This document shows, piece after piece, positions 55,632 to 64,000 of a stretch of DNA of 64,000 bases. The notes beneath the pieces are model-generated. The model ran no database searches. It was not told the origin of the DNA and was given only the letters and a program-made list of their open reading frames with translations. The position numbers and the translations under genes are program-made. Each line of letters starts with the position of its first letter. Within the stretch, counting starts at the first letter, position 1. The stretch comes from Legionella quateirensis (GTDB taxonomy: Bacteria; Pseudomonadota; Gammaproteobacteria; Legionellales; Legionellaceae), in the NCBI RefSeq assembly GCF_001467955.1, contig NZ_LNYR01000012.1:216325-280324 (forward strand), in the 5' to 3' direction.

Positions 55632-55788
55632 AATCTGCTCACATGATGAAAATGTTGATTATAGCTGATAAAGAAAGTTCAAGTTAAGCCTGAGTTATTA
55701 ATTAAATAAATACCACTAACAATTTAATAATTTATCACTGAATCGTCAACACATCGGGGGGATGAATTTCAGGTTTTTCCTAATAAAA

Positions 55789-57795
55789 TCAATACATTCC
55801 ACGAGTTATGTTTTTTCGCAAAAACCGACTGGGTGCTATTGCATGAATAAGACTTCTTGGCAGGCAACTGATTTCATTATTGATTAATGAAGACAACCAC
55901 TCAGAACATAATGGGATAGTAGTTAACCCTCGGGAGCCAAATCCAGCACAAACGAATAGTCCAGGAATATAAGGGCCAGGTTGTGCAATCCATCTTTTGG
56001 AGTTTGATTCTAAACCTGAAAATAACTCAATAAATTCACTTTCTTTTGCAACAGGACCTACCGCAGGAAGATAGTCCGGGGTAGAAGCCCTGACCGCTGC
56101 CCAATGATCAATAATTTCTTTAGACCATAAATCTGGCGATGAGATTTTCACCAGTTTATTTAAATTGCTTATATCATCCTCGGTAAAAGTGTGTTCAGAG
56201 AAATCACCAAGGTTATAACTGGCACCAAAATAATGCATCCCATTTATAGCAGGTAAAACATGCCCTTCTCCACATAGAGGAATTTTAAGTTTCGAGCTGT
56301 CAGGTGTTGAGCGAATTGAAGACATTTGTCCTCGAATGTGCTTAATCGGTAGATCTTTTAATTCACTGAACGAATTTATCTTGTTTCCAGTGCATAAAAT
56401 TAAAGCGTCTGCAGATTTATTATTAACGATCCAGCTTGAACCATCAAAGTGAAAAGAATCAACCGGTGTGTTTTCGTTCAAAAGGATTTCTTTTCTATCA
56501 ACTAAAATCTGACAAAGACGCGGTGAGTTAATCCATCCTGAATGAGGTATAAAAAGACCTGACTGACTGATATTCAAGCCAGACAATTCTGACGCTTTAT
56601 CTGGATCTACTAGTTCCCCTAGTTCGGGATAATAGTGCAGCCAATTTTTAAGATTTTGTTGGGCGTGCTGTTCTTTTTGGTTATAAGCCAATAATAGCGA
56701 TCCGCTTAAACAACCAAGCTCTGGATGATGTTTAATCAGATCATTATAAACTCTACTCGCATAAAGAAATGATGAAAGCATTAACTGAGTTAATGGTGAT
56801 TTATAAGCAGACAATTTGGGAAATAATACAGCTTGATGATTGGCTGAAGCCGCCGCACCCACCGTCGTTTTTTCCTCGAATAGTGTTACCATCCAACCCC
56901 TGTTGGCTAAACAATGGGCAATGAAACACCCAGCAAGTCCACCTCCAACTATGTGTACTGATTTATTTGAAGATTTAAAAGGAATACCTGTATGCCAGGG
57001 TGTTTGACGATGCTTTATTCTATAGGGCTGTGACTTTTTATAGGTACCTGTAAGCATGTGGCGTTTGGGACCAAAACCCTTTTTCTTTTCTATTGTAAAG
57101 CCTGCTTTGGACAAAGCGGCTTTTACTACACCAGCTGCAGTGTATGTTGCAAAAGTAGAATCTTCTTGCGATAACATGGCTAATATTGAAAAGAGAGAAT
57201 ATGACCACATCTCCTCATTTTTGGATGGAGAAAAACCATCCAGATACCACGCATTGATGTATTTAGATCGTAATTTTGGTTCCAGTTGAGAATCACCACA
57301 AACTAATAATTGCTCAAAACACTCCAGTGCATCACCCAACATCAGAGTAAGTTTAACTCGACCGTTACAAAATGATAAGTAGTGGTATCCTTGTGTGAGA
57401 ACAGGGTATTGTTCCAGCAATTGATTCGTTTGTATCGATAGTTCAGGCCAAAGAGTTAAACAGTCTTCTATATCAGTCAATTGTAAGGGATGTTTTTCAC
57501 ATGAAAAATAGTGCAAATGTGCTGAATTTGGTGCGTATTCTTCCCACAATTTTAAAGTCAGAAGAAAATTTAAACCTGTACCAAACCCAGTTTCTCCAAT
57601 ATTAAATAATGAATAAATATTCTGGGGAAGTTCTGACCATCTATTGATGAGATTATTCCCATCAACAAATACGTAACGACTTTGTTTGATCCCACTTTCA
57701 GCAGAGTTATATACATCATTGAAGTGTTTAGAACATGGCAAATCATTGATCCACTCAAGATCTGCCGTTTTAATTGGTACAAATGGACTACTCAA
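55789..57795 (-). CDS. mnmC: Bifunctional tRNA 5-methylaminomethyl-2-thiouridine enzyme MnmC
   Basis: A 668-residue fusion that completes the wobble uridine modification of tRNA. The N-terminal methyltransferase domain (1-240) has G-E-T-G-F-G-T-G-L-N-F near 70 and D-G-F-S-P-S-K-N near 190. The C-terminal FAD oxidase (270-660) opens with V-H-I-V-G-G-G-L-A-G. Both domains are intact. The start overlaps the end of the POT transporter gene by 8 bases. Confidence 0.96.
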   Translation of the reverse strand: MSSPFVPIKTADLEWINDLPCSKHFNDVYNSAESGIKQSRYVFVDGNNLINRWSELPQNIYSLFNIGETGFGTGLNFLLTLKLWEEYAPNSAHLHYFSCEKHPLQLTDIEDCLTLWPELSIQTNQLLEQYPVLTQGYHYLSFCNGRVKLTLMLGDALECFEQLLVCGDSQLEPKLRSKYINAWYLDGFSPSKNEEMWSYSLFSILAMLSQEDSTFATYTAAGVVKAALSKAGFTIEKKKGFGPKRHMLTGTYKKSQPYRIKHRQTPWHTGIPFKSSNKSVHIVGGGLAGCFIAHCLANRGWMVTLFEEKTTVGAAASANHQAVLFPKLSAYKSPLTQLMLSSFLYASRVYNDLIKHHPELGCLSGSLLLAYNQKEQHAQQNLKNWLHYYPELGELVDPDKASELSGLNISQSGLFIPHSGWINSPRLCQILVDRKEILLNENTPVDSFHFDGSSWIVNNKSADALILCTGNKINSFSELKDLPIKHIRGQMSSIRSTPDSSKLKIPLCGEGHVLPAINGMHYFGASYNLGDFSEHTFTEDDISNLNKLVKISSPDLWSKEIIDHWAAVRASTPDYLPAVGPVAKESEFIELFSGLESNSKRWIAQPGPYIPGLFVCAGFGSRGLTTIPLCSEWLSSLINNEISCLPRSLIHAIAPSRFLRKNITRGMY

Positions 57796-59314
57796 ATACA
57801 GTCACTCTCTCGGTTACATTAACATTAGTATCTTTCACAAATTCATGCTTTTTTTCCTGAATTAACTTCCTTAATTTGGGAACAAGCATTAATAGTATAA
57901 ATGAGGATCCTATAGCAAATAAACCCAAACATAAAAACACCCTGCTGTATCCTGTGTTAGTAAGTAATGCTGATGTACTGTTCTGCCCAACTATCATTAG
58001 ATTTGAACTGTAGCTAGACAAGGTTGCCCCTACTCCAGTAATCAGCATCCACATCCCCATCATTACACCTTGAAGTGATGTCGGAGCCAGATAGCCTATC
58101 ATGGCATAACCAATTGGAGAGATTAAAAGTTCCCCGATGCTTTGCAAAACAAAGCTGGCAACTATCCAGCCAGGATTAACCATCCCTGTGGAACTCGCAT
58201 AAACAATTCCCAATGGAAGTATTGCAAAAGCCAACCCAATACAAAATAAAGCGAGAGCAAATTGCGTCGGGATATTGATTTGTACTCCTTTCGTACGCAT
58301 TCGGGAAAAGAGTACTCCCAATAAAGGACCGCCAATAACTATAGCTACAGTGTTGATATTTTGGAACCATTGGGGAGGAATAATCCAGTTACCATATTCT
58401 CTTTGCACATTATGATCTATAAATACCGTTAAACCCATTGGCCCTATTTGATACAGCATCCAAAAAATAGCACCAACAATCATCAGAATGGCAAAGGCCA
58501 GTATTTTATCCTTAGCTTCTTTTGTAGGTTGTTGATAGGCAATATAAAATGTCAATGCCAACATACATATACCTGTAGCAATGACCAGTTTATTAGCCCA
58601 ATCAGCATATTGCAGCATTTGGCTTAACAAAAACGGAAGTACAATAATGAAGCCAACTCCCAAAGCAGTGGCTTTCTTCTGAGAGTGTTTATCTTTTCTG
58701 GAATAGGTTGTTTCCTTATCCGCCAATTGGTTCCAACAATAAAGACAAATAAGCAAGGCAAATAAATTTCCAAGACTACTAAGCAGGAAGAGTCTTTGAT
58801 AATTTTGGGTTATTTGAAATACACCACTTAGGCTGAATCCTATGAAAAAGCCTATATTCATACCAGCATAATTCCATAAAAATGCGGTTTCACGTCGAGT
58901 GTCATTAGGTGAAAATCTTTGAGTGAGCATGCAATTGAGACAGGTTACATTCAATCCTGACCCTGTTAAAAACGCAGCAAGACCGTAATACAGATAGTTA
59001 ATTCCGCCAATAGATAATAAGATGCAGCCTACAACCTGAGCTATCATACCAACACAGAAAAGGGATCTGTTTGACAATAATCGCCCACCCCAGAAACCTC
59101 CAAGTAAATGCAGCGCAAAATTAAATGCAATAAAAACACCCATAATGCTGTTTGCTGTAGTAACTTGAAGTCCCAGTTTTCCTTTCATGTATAAAACTAA
59201 TGTCGAGTAAAGAACACTAAAACTAAGCGTCGAAACTACTTGTATGAAAAAAAGCGCAATAGTCCCCTCGGGAATTGTATTCCATAGCGCTCTTTGTTTA
59301 CCCAATATCGACAT
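57788..59314 (-). CDS. POT/PTR-family proton-dependent oligopeptide transporter
   Basis: A 508-residue major facilitator with about 14 predicted membrane helices. The POT motifs are degenerate: G-V-F-I-A-F-N-F-A-L-H-L-L-G-G-F-W-G-G-R near residue 65 in the place of the G-G-x-x-A-D motif, and S-I-G-E-L-L-I-S-P-I-G near 390 in the place of the E-x-C-E-R-F region. A di/tripeptide importer is likely. It overlaps mnmC by 8 bases, probably only for compactness. Confidence 0.88.
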   Translation of the reverse strand: MSILGKQRALWNTIPEGTIALFFIQVVSTLSFSVLYSTLVLYMKGKLGLQVTTANSIMGVFIAFNFALHLLGGFWGGRLLSNRSLFCVGMIAQVVGCILLSIGGINYLYYGLAAFLTGSGLNVTCLNCMLTQRFSPNDTRRETAFLWNYAGMNIGFFIGFSLSGVFQITQNYQRLFLLSSLGNLFALLICLYCWNQLADKETTYSRKDKHSQKKATALGVGFIIVLPFLLSQMLQYADWANKLVIATGICMLALTFYIAYQQPTKEAKDKILAFAILMIVGAIFWMLYQIGPMGLTVFIDHNVQREYGNWIIPPQWFQNINTVAIVIGGPLLGVLFSRMRTKGVQINIPTQFALALFCIGLAFAILPLGIVYASSTGMVNPGWIVASFVLQSIGELLISPIGYAMIGYLAPTSLQGVMMGMWMLITGVGATLSSYSSNLMIVGQNSTSALLTNTGYSRVFLCLGLFAIGSSFILLMLVPKLRKLIQEKKHEFVKDTNVNVTERVTVFE

Positions 59315-59442
59315 GATATGCTTTCCTTAGCCAGCTGATTTATACCCAAGAATGACATGGAGAAAAACGACTGTCTAGTATTTTAAAATTTAAACTGTCC
59401 ACGAATAATCTATTGAAATTAGAGCAAGTTAAAATAACACTA

Positions 59443-60741
59443 TTACCCCTTTAATTTCTTCAATACTCGCTCTGCCGCATTTTGAGTTTTAAGTATTTCC
59501 TGTTCACCATGCGCACTGGAAACAAAACCAGCCTCATACATTGAGGGTGCAAAATATACTCCATTTTCCAACATACCATGAAAGAATTGTTTGAATAATT
59601 GCTCATCTGAGGAGGCGACATCACCATAATCACTGACCTCGTTTTTATCAGTAAAACAAAATCCAAACATTCCACCTAATGATGCGGTGAATATCGGAAT
59701 TTGTAATGATTGGGCAACATCAGACAGTGCTGAAATCAAGTTACTGGTTGTTTCATTTAATTGGTTAAAAAATCCGGGCTGTTCTATTTCATTCAAGGTA
59801 GCCAAACCTGCTGCCATAGCCAGCGGATTACCAGAAAGAGTTCCGGCCTGATAGACAGGGCCTTCAGGAGCCAGAAAAGACATGATTTCCGAACTTCCCC
59901 CTAATGCGCCAACAGGCATTCCACCACCAATCACTTTGCCAAAAGTGGTGATATCCGGTTTAATTCCAAATAAACCTTGAGCTCCATGTAAACCGACTCT
60001 AAATCCGGTCATTACTTCATCAAAAATTAATACGGCATGATATTTATCACAAAGCTCGCGCAGGCCTTTTAAAAAACCCGGTTTAGGAAGGATAAATCCC
60101 ATATTGCCAGCAACTGGCTCCAAAATAACTGTTGCGATATCATCAGGATATTTTTCAAACAATTGAGCGACCTGATCAAGGTCATTAAAGTCAGCTGTTA
60201 ACGTATGTTCAGTGATGCTTGCAGGAATTCCCGGTGTTGATGGGATACCGAGGGTGAGCAGGCCAGAGCCCGCTTTTACGAGCAAGCTATCACTATGACC
60301 ATGATAGCACCCATTAAATTTGATAAATTTGTTTCTATTGGTATACCCTCGAGCCAGTCTGATCGCTGTCATTGTTGCTTCGGTACCTGAATTAACCATT
60401 CGCACTTTTTCAATTGAAGGGACAAGCGATATAATTTTTTTAGCTAATAGTATTTCAAGTTCTGTTGGTGCGCCAAAACTCATTCCACTATGCAGGACAT
60501 GGTTTACGGCTTCAATTACTTTCGGATGACAATGTCCGAGAATAAGCGGCCCCCAAGAACCCACATAATCGATGTAGTGATTATTATCTTCATCGATTAA
60601 ATAAGCACCTATACCTTGCTTAAAAAACAGAGGATCTCCACCTACTCCTTTGAATGCTCGTACGGGGGAATTAACACCACCTGGAATAACTGTTTGGGCC
60701 TGAACAAATAAATCGGATGATCGAGACATAAGAAAACTCAC
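59443..60741 (-). CDS. hemL: Glutamate-1-semialdehyde 2,1-aminomutase
   Basis: A 432-residue PLP enzyme making 5-aminolevulinate for haem. The start ([20 protein letters not shown]) and the PLP lysine in [11 protein letters not shown] near 268 are typical. hemJ, a later haem step, lies 650 bases away, with rubredoxin between. Confidence 0.97.
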   Translation of the reverse strand: MSFLMSRSSDLFVQAQTVIPGGVNSPVRAFKGVGGDPLFFKQGIGAYLIDEDNNHYIDYVGSWGPLILGHCHPKVIEAVNHVLHSGMSFGAPTELEILLAKKIISLVPSIEKVRMVNSGTEATMTAIRLARGYTNRNKFIKFNGCYHGHSDSLLVKAGSGLLTLGIPSTPGIPASITEHTLTADFNDLDQVAQLFEKYPDDIATVILEPVAGNMGFILPKPGFLKGLRELCDKYHAVLIFDEVMTGFRVGLHGAQGLFGIKPDITTFGKVIGGGMPVGALGGSSEIMSFLAPEGPVYQAGTLSGNPLAMAAGLATLNEIEQPGFFNQLNETTSNLISALSDVAQSLQIPIFTASLGGMFGFCFTDKNEVSDYGDVASSDEQLFKQFFHGMLENGVYFAPSMYEAGFVSSAHGEQEILKTQNAAERVLKKLKG

Positions 60742-61059
60742 ATTTCTAAATTAAAAATAAATACAATTAATGCAAAATACCAAGGTCTGTTGCTAACTCA
60801 TTGTGCCATGAGAGTAAAAAACGCCAACATACCGCGGCTTGACTGAGGTATCCAGTTCGCGCCTGAATAGCGCACCACATCAGAGTTGGAGAACAATTGA
60901 CGACAAATCCCTCCTGGTGCTTCTTTTAGAAGCACTTTCATGTACTGATGTTACAATTATTTAATTGGTTTAGCAAAAAAAACAACACCGATTCCAGGTT
61001 TAACTTTACTTAATGCGCAACAGTAGATAAATTACCCATTTTTTTAACGAGTATTCATT
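60742..61059. repeat. hemL-rubredoxin intergenic region with repeat elements
   Basis: 318 bases. 60829-60851 (ATACCGCGG...GAGGTAT) is a decayed palindromic repeat of the type common in Legionella intergenic DNA. 60917-60935 is a perfect hairpin with arms GTGCTTCT and AGAAGCAC around a 3-base loop. The region must also hold the divergent promoters of hemL and the rubredoxin gene, but none was placed. Confidence 0.55.
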
Positions 61060-61236
61060 ATGCAAGAGTATAAAAAGTACATATGCGTCATCTGCGGATT
61101 TATTTATGATGAGGCTGAAGGATGGCCAGAAGATGGTATAGAACCAGGTACATTGTGGGCTGACGTCCCTGAAAACTGGTTTTGTCCTGACTGTGGGGCC
61201 GGGAAAGAAGATTTTGACATGGTTGAAATGGATTAA
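61060..61236 (+). CDS. rubA: Rubredoxin
   Basis: A 58-residue iron protein. The two C-x-x-C knuckles are C-V-I-C-G near residue 9 and C-P-D-C-G near 43, with the conserved [12 protein letters not shown] near 17 and W-F-C-P. It carries electrons to a partner such as an alkane hydroxylase or oxygen-detoxifying reductase; no partner gene is adjacent. Divergent from hemL. Confidence 0.95.
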   Translation: MQEYKKYICVICGFIYDEAEGWPEDGIEPGTLWADVPENWFCPDCGAGKEDFDMVEMD

Positions 61237-61249
61237 TATTAAATCATTG

Positions 61250-61320
61250 GGGTGTGTTGACAATTCCGATTTCGACGTCGCGCGACGTTGGAAAAAATTT
61301 AATGAATTGTCAACACACCC
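61250..61320. mobile_element. 71-bp MITE-like element
   Basis: Perfect 17-base terminal inverted repeats (61250-61266, GGGTGTGTTGACAATTC, and 61304-61320) flank a core that contains a perfect 14-base palindrome, ACGTCGCGCGACGT (61275-61288). It is too short to code. The ends resemble insertion-sequence termini, so it is probably a miniature derivative. No clear target duplication. It begins 14 bases after the rubredoxin stop codon and may act as its terminator. Confidence 0.65.
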
Positions 61321-61338
61321 TGATAGGAACGCCCTGCT

Positions 61339-61374
61339 ATCCCTGTTTATTCTAATGAGCATCAATACAGGGAT
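61339..61374 (-). terminator. Stem-loop between rubredoxin and hemJ
   Basis: Arms ATCCCTGT (61339-61346) and ACAGGGAT (61367-61374) with a 20-base loop, 22 bases beyond the hemJ stop codon on the minus strand. The long loop makes it a weak terminator candidate. Confidence 0.35.
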
Positions 61375-61395
61375 GAGGTTGCTGCTCAGTTGAAA

Positions 61396-61818
61396 TCAAA
61401 AGGGTTTAACCACAACCAAAATAACAATAGAAATAAGCAATAACGTCGGTAACTCATTGAATATCCGATAAAACCGGGATGATTTTATATTTTTGTCCTG
61501 GGCAAAAGTTTTAAGATAAAAACCGCAGGTTAAATGATAAATCCATAAAAGAAGAACCAATGATAATTTGGCATGCATCCATCCGGCTTTCAGATAGTAG
61601 TCCATATTGAAATAGATCAACCACAAACCAAACACCGTTGTCAGAATAGCCGCAGGCCAGGTAATCCCGTAATAGAGTCTTCGTTCCATTATCTTAAATC
61701 GATCAAGGCTTATGCTATCCTCAGTGACAGAGTGGTATACAAATAGTCTGGGTAAATAGAACAAACCTGCAAACCAAGCTACAAGTGCAATAATATGAAA
61801 AGCTTTGATTAATAACAT
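61396..61818 (-). CDS. hemJ: Protoporphyrinogen IX oxidase HemJ (UPF0093)
   Basis: A 140-residue membrane protein with four helices. The conserved His near residue 8 (K-A-F-H-I-I-A), the W-F-A-G-L-F-Y-L-P-R-L-F-V-Y-H segment and the Lys in G-W-M-H-A-K-L near 83 match HemJ. It oxidises protoporphyrinogen IX in bacteria lacking HemG/HemY. It follows terC on the same strand after 12 bases. Confidence 0.92.
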   Translation of the reverse strand: MLLIKAFHIIALVAWFAGLFYLPRLFVYHSVTEDSISLDRFKIMERRLYYGITWPAAILTTVFGLWLIYFNMDYYLKAGWMHAKLSLVLLLWIYHLTCGFYLKTFAQDKNIKSSRFYRIFNELPTLLLISIVILVVVKPF

Positions 61819-61830
61819 ACTACTTCCTCG

Positions 61831-62550
61831 TCATTTTTTTCGTTTATTTCTTGAACGTTTCAGTAAATTCAAAGATTCGACCCCTAAAGAGAATCCCATT
61901 GCAAAATATAAATAACCTCTTGGAATATGGAATGAAAAACCATCTGCTACCAGAACTGTACCAATCAGGATCAAGTAACTTAGTGCCAGCATTTTTATAG
62001 TAGGATGTTTCGAGATAAAGTCACTGACTGGTTCACTAGCATAGATCATGATAATGATGGCACAGGTTATAGCAAGCGCCATTACCCAGAAACGTGTAGT
62101 TAATCCAACAGCCGTTAATACGCTATCCAGGGAAAAAATAACATCCAGTAATGCGATTTGGATAATGACTCCTCTGAAAGTAGCCGCTGAAGTTGAATTT
62201 TTAGGCACAGATGCTGTTCTGGATTCATTTGTGACGTCCTGATGAATTTCATCAGTTGACTTCCAAATCAAAAACGCGCCACCCAGACAAAGAAATATAT
62301 CTCGTGCTGAAAATGTAAAACTTCCTATTGAAAACAAAGGTTTTACCAGTTTTACCATGTATACTGCCGAGGCTAGTAATATCAACCGAGTCATCCAGGC
62401 AAAGGTAAGTCCCCATCTTCGTGCTTTTTTTCTTTTTTCCTGAGGTAATTTTTCAGTTAGTATCGATAAAATGACCAGGTTATCTATACCTAAAACGACT
62501 TCAAGAATAATTAATGCAATTAAACTCAAGAATATATCAAAAAATTCCAT
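61831..62550 (-). CDS. TerC-family integral membrane protein
   Basis: A 239-residue protein with seven predicted membrane helices. The TerC acidic motifs are visible: L-E-V-V-L-G-I-D-N-L-V-I near residue 16 and L-D-V-I-F-S-L-D-S-V near 135, which probably bind metal ions. Relatives affect manganese or tellurite handling. It precedes hemJ by 12 bases and diverges from pcnB. Confidence 0.92.
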   Translation of the reverse strand: MEFFDIFLSLIALIILEVVLGIDNLVILSILTEKLPQEKRKKARRWGLTFAWMTRLILLASAVYMVKLVKPLFSIGSFTFSARDIFLCLGGAFLIWKSTDEIHQDVTNESRTASVPKNSTSAATFRGVIIQIALLDVIFSLDSVLTAVGLTTRFWVMALAITCAIIIMIYASEPVSDFISKHPTIKMLALSYLILIGTVLVADGFSFHIPRGYLYFAMGFSLGVESLNLLKRSRNKRKK

Positions 62551-62675
62551 ATCCTATCCCTGTAATTTTTTAGTTGAACCATTCTCTCTAAAATATTTGT
62601 AAAGGTAAATGATTCACTTTATTCATTTGCTTCGTTATAATTATTTGCGTTTAATCAAACAAGTGAGAATCAGCA

Positions 62676-64000
62676 ATCATCAAATTCATCAAAAAGCTGT
62701 TAAAGAAAAACAGGGCTCATAAACCCCCTGTGGATTCAGCTTATATAATACCACGAACCAAGCATTCAATATCCAAAACAGATATTAGTACTAATGCTAT
62801 AAAAGTACTTAATCGCTTGATAAGCAGCGGATTTCAAGCATATCTTGTTGGTGGTAGCGTTCGTGATTTGTTACTTCATAAAGCGCCCAAAGATTTTGAT
62901 GTGGCTACTAATGCAACGCCTAATGAAATTAAAAACCTGTTTAGGAATGGTCGGATAATTGGTCGTCGCTTTAAACTGGTACACATTTTATTTCATAGAG
63001 AAATTATTGAAGTTGCAACATTTAGAGGACATGATGCTGTAGATGCCAGCCAACAAACAAATGAGCGCGGCATGCTTGTTCGAGATAATGTTTATGGTTC
63101 ACTTGATGAAGATGCATGGCGAAGAGATTTCACCATAAATTCTTTATACTATAACATTGATGATTCAACGATTATCGACTTTACCGGCGGGGTTAATGAT
63201 GTACAGCAGAAATTAATTCGAATGATTGGAGATCCTGTAACACGATATAAAGAGGATCCCGTTCGAATGCTGCGAGCTATCAGATTTAGTGCTAAATTAC
63301 AATTTAAGCTGGCTCCGGAAACAGAAGCCCCCTTCCCGGATATCAGTCATTTGATTACGCATGTTTCCAATTCTCGTTTATTTGATGAAATGACCAAGTT
63401 GTATCAATGTGGCGAAGCAGAAACAGTACAAAAATTATTAATCCAATATGGCTTATTTGAACATCTATGCCCCCAGACTTCAGTATTATTTCAAAGTGAC
63501 TATCCAGTGCATGCTTTGCTGGGTATCGCCTTGGAAAATACGGATACTCGTATCAGAGATAATAAACCCGTCACCCCAGCATTTCTATTTGCGGTGTTAT
63601 TATGGTTTCCAATGATTGAAATCTCAAAAAAATTACAAAGTGAAGGCATGGACCCTTTACCTGCAATAGAGAAGGCTATGTCTCTGACTATAGCAGAGCA
63701 AAATAAAATAATTTCCATCCCGAAACGTTATAGCCAGGTAATCAGGGAAATATGGTTGTTACAATATCGATTTTCGAAAAGATTGGGTGGGCGTGCTTTT
63801 AATTTGCTCCAACATCCACGATTCAGAGCCGCATTTGATTTTATGGCCCTAAGAGCTTTGGCTGGCGATGAGTCAATTGAGTTGGCGCAATGGTGGACGA
63901 ACTTTCAGGAAGTGGATGAAACTGAACAAGCAAAAATGGTGACTCTTCTTACCCCAGCTTCTTCATCCAAGCCACGACGAAGACGCAAGCCCAAACCTGC
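62676..64000 (+). CDS. pcnB: Poly(A) polymerase PcnB (3' end outside window, probable non-AUG start)
   Basis: At least 430 residues of a poly(A) polymerase I. The nucleotidyltransferase motif L-V-G-G-S-V-R-D-L-L lies in the first 70 residues, then D-F-D-V-A-T-N-A-T and R-R-D-F-T-I-N-S-L-Y. The conserved I-I-P-R segment matches E. coli PcnB. After the in-frame stop at 62664-62666 there is no ATG before the conserved domain. An ATC at 62676 has a GTGAG site 8 bases upstream and gives an E. coli-like basic N-terminus. GTG at 62730 is the other choice, with no near site. E. coli pcnB starts with AUU, so a rare start fits. The C-terminus is truncated after an Arg/Lys-rich stretch. Confidence 0.93.
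   Translation, partial: MIKFIKKLLKKNRAHKPPVDSAYIIPRTKHSISKTDISTNAIKVLNRLISSGFQAYLVGGSVRDLLLHKAPKDFDVATNATPNEIKNLFRNGRIIGRRFKLVHILFHREIIEVATFRGHDAVDASQQTNERGMLVRDNVYGSLDEDAWRRDFTINSLYYNIDDSTIIDFTGGVNDVQQKLIRMIGDPVTRYKEDPVRMLRAIRFSAKLQFKLAPETEAPFPDISHLITHVSNSRLFDEMTKLYQCGEAETVQKLLIQYGLFEHLCPQTSVLFQSDYPVHALLGIALENTDTRIRDNKPVTPAFLFAVLLWFPMIEISKKLQSEGMDPLPAIEKAMSLTIAEQNKIISIPKRYSQVIREIWLLQYRFSKRLGGRAFNLLQHPRFRAAFDFMALRALAGDESIELAQWWTNFQEVDETEQAKMVTLLTPASSSKPRRRRKPKP

Overview
The window looks like an AT-rich chromosomal segment from a Legionella species, probably not L. pneumophila itself. The evidence is gene content and order: an aceE-aceF-lpdA operon, an lss type I secretion locus with the Legionella-typical lssY fusion, pilBCD, prpBCD, mnmC, hemL and pcnB. 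Around these are several large orphan proteins of the Dot/Icm-effector type and a secreted DotI/IcmL-like protein. These assignments come from reading the translated sequence; no database search was run.

Layout. 1-2574 is the 5' part of a very large effector-like gene with a serine-hydrolase-like motif and a coiled coil, cut by the window edge. A non-coding stretch follows with a cluster of DnaA-box sequences (3043-3190). 3272-5061 is a degenerate Tn3-family transposon with 38-bp terminal inverted repeats and a 5-bp target duplication (GTCAT). It keeps scraps of transposase and resolvase and carries an intact GNAT acetyltransferase and Lrp/AsnC regulator pair. 5094-15242 (minus strand) holds rimI, the pyruvate dehydrogenase operon, a Cys-rich lipoprotein, an AmpE-like protein, a Kef-type antiporter and rlpA. 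15435-25380 (plus strand) holds dacA, a D-amino-acid aminotransferase, ybeD, lipB and the lss locus. LipB transfers octanoyl groups for lipoylation, which the nearby E2 needs on its two lipoyl domains.

25465-38342 is the accessory part. It contains an IcmL-like secreted protein, a kinase-like effector candidate with a C-terminal membrane hairpin, and an unusual four-gene cassette (28095-34905): a threonine-synthase-like PLP enzyme, a PduX-like GHMP kinase, a DAO-type FAD enzyme and a full-length carboxylic acid reductase. Together these look like a small undescribed biosynthetic cluster. Next come a lysozyme-like secreted protein, a TetX-like monooxygenase and a 29-residue peptide gene (37985-38074) ending in a Trp/Cys/Gly/Pro core, with its own promoter and strong ribosome binding site.

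38295-64000 is mostly core: a purine phosphoribosyltransferase, a DUF1820 protein, a methyltransferase, pilBCD, ppsR, prpBCD, a PhzF-like protein, mnmC, a POT transporter, hemL, rubredoxin, hemJ, terC and pcnB (cut by the right edge, apparently with a non-AUG start). It is interrupted by two more effector candidates (44793-46184 and 48478-49497), dispersed intergenic repeats (44313-44766, 49681-49708, 60829-60851) and a 71-bp MITE-like element (61250-61320). No rRNA, tRNA or CRISPR array was recognised.
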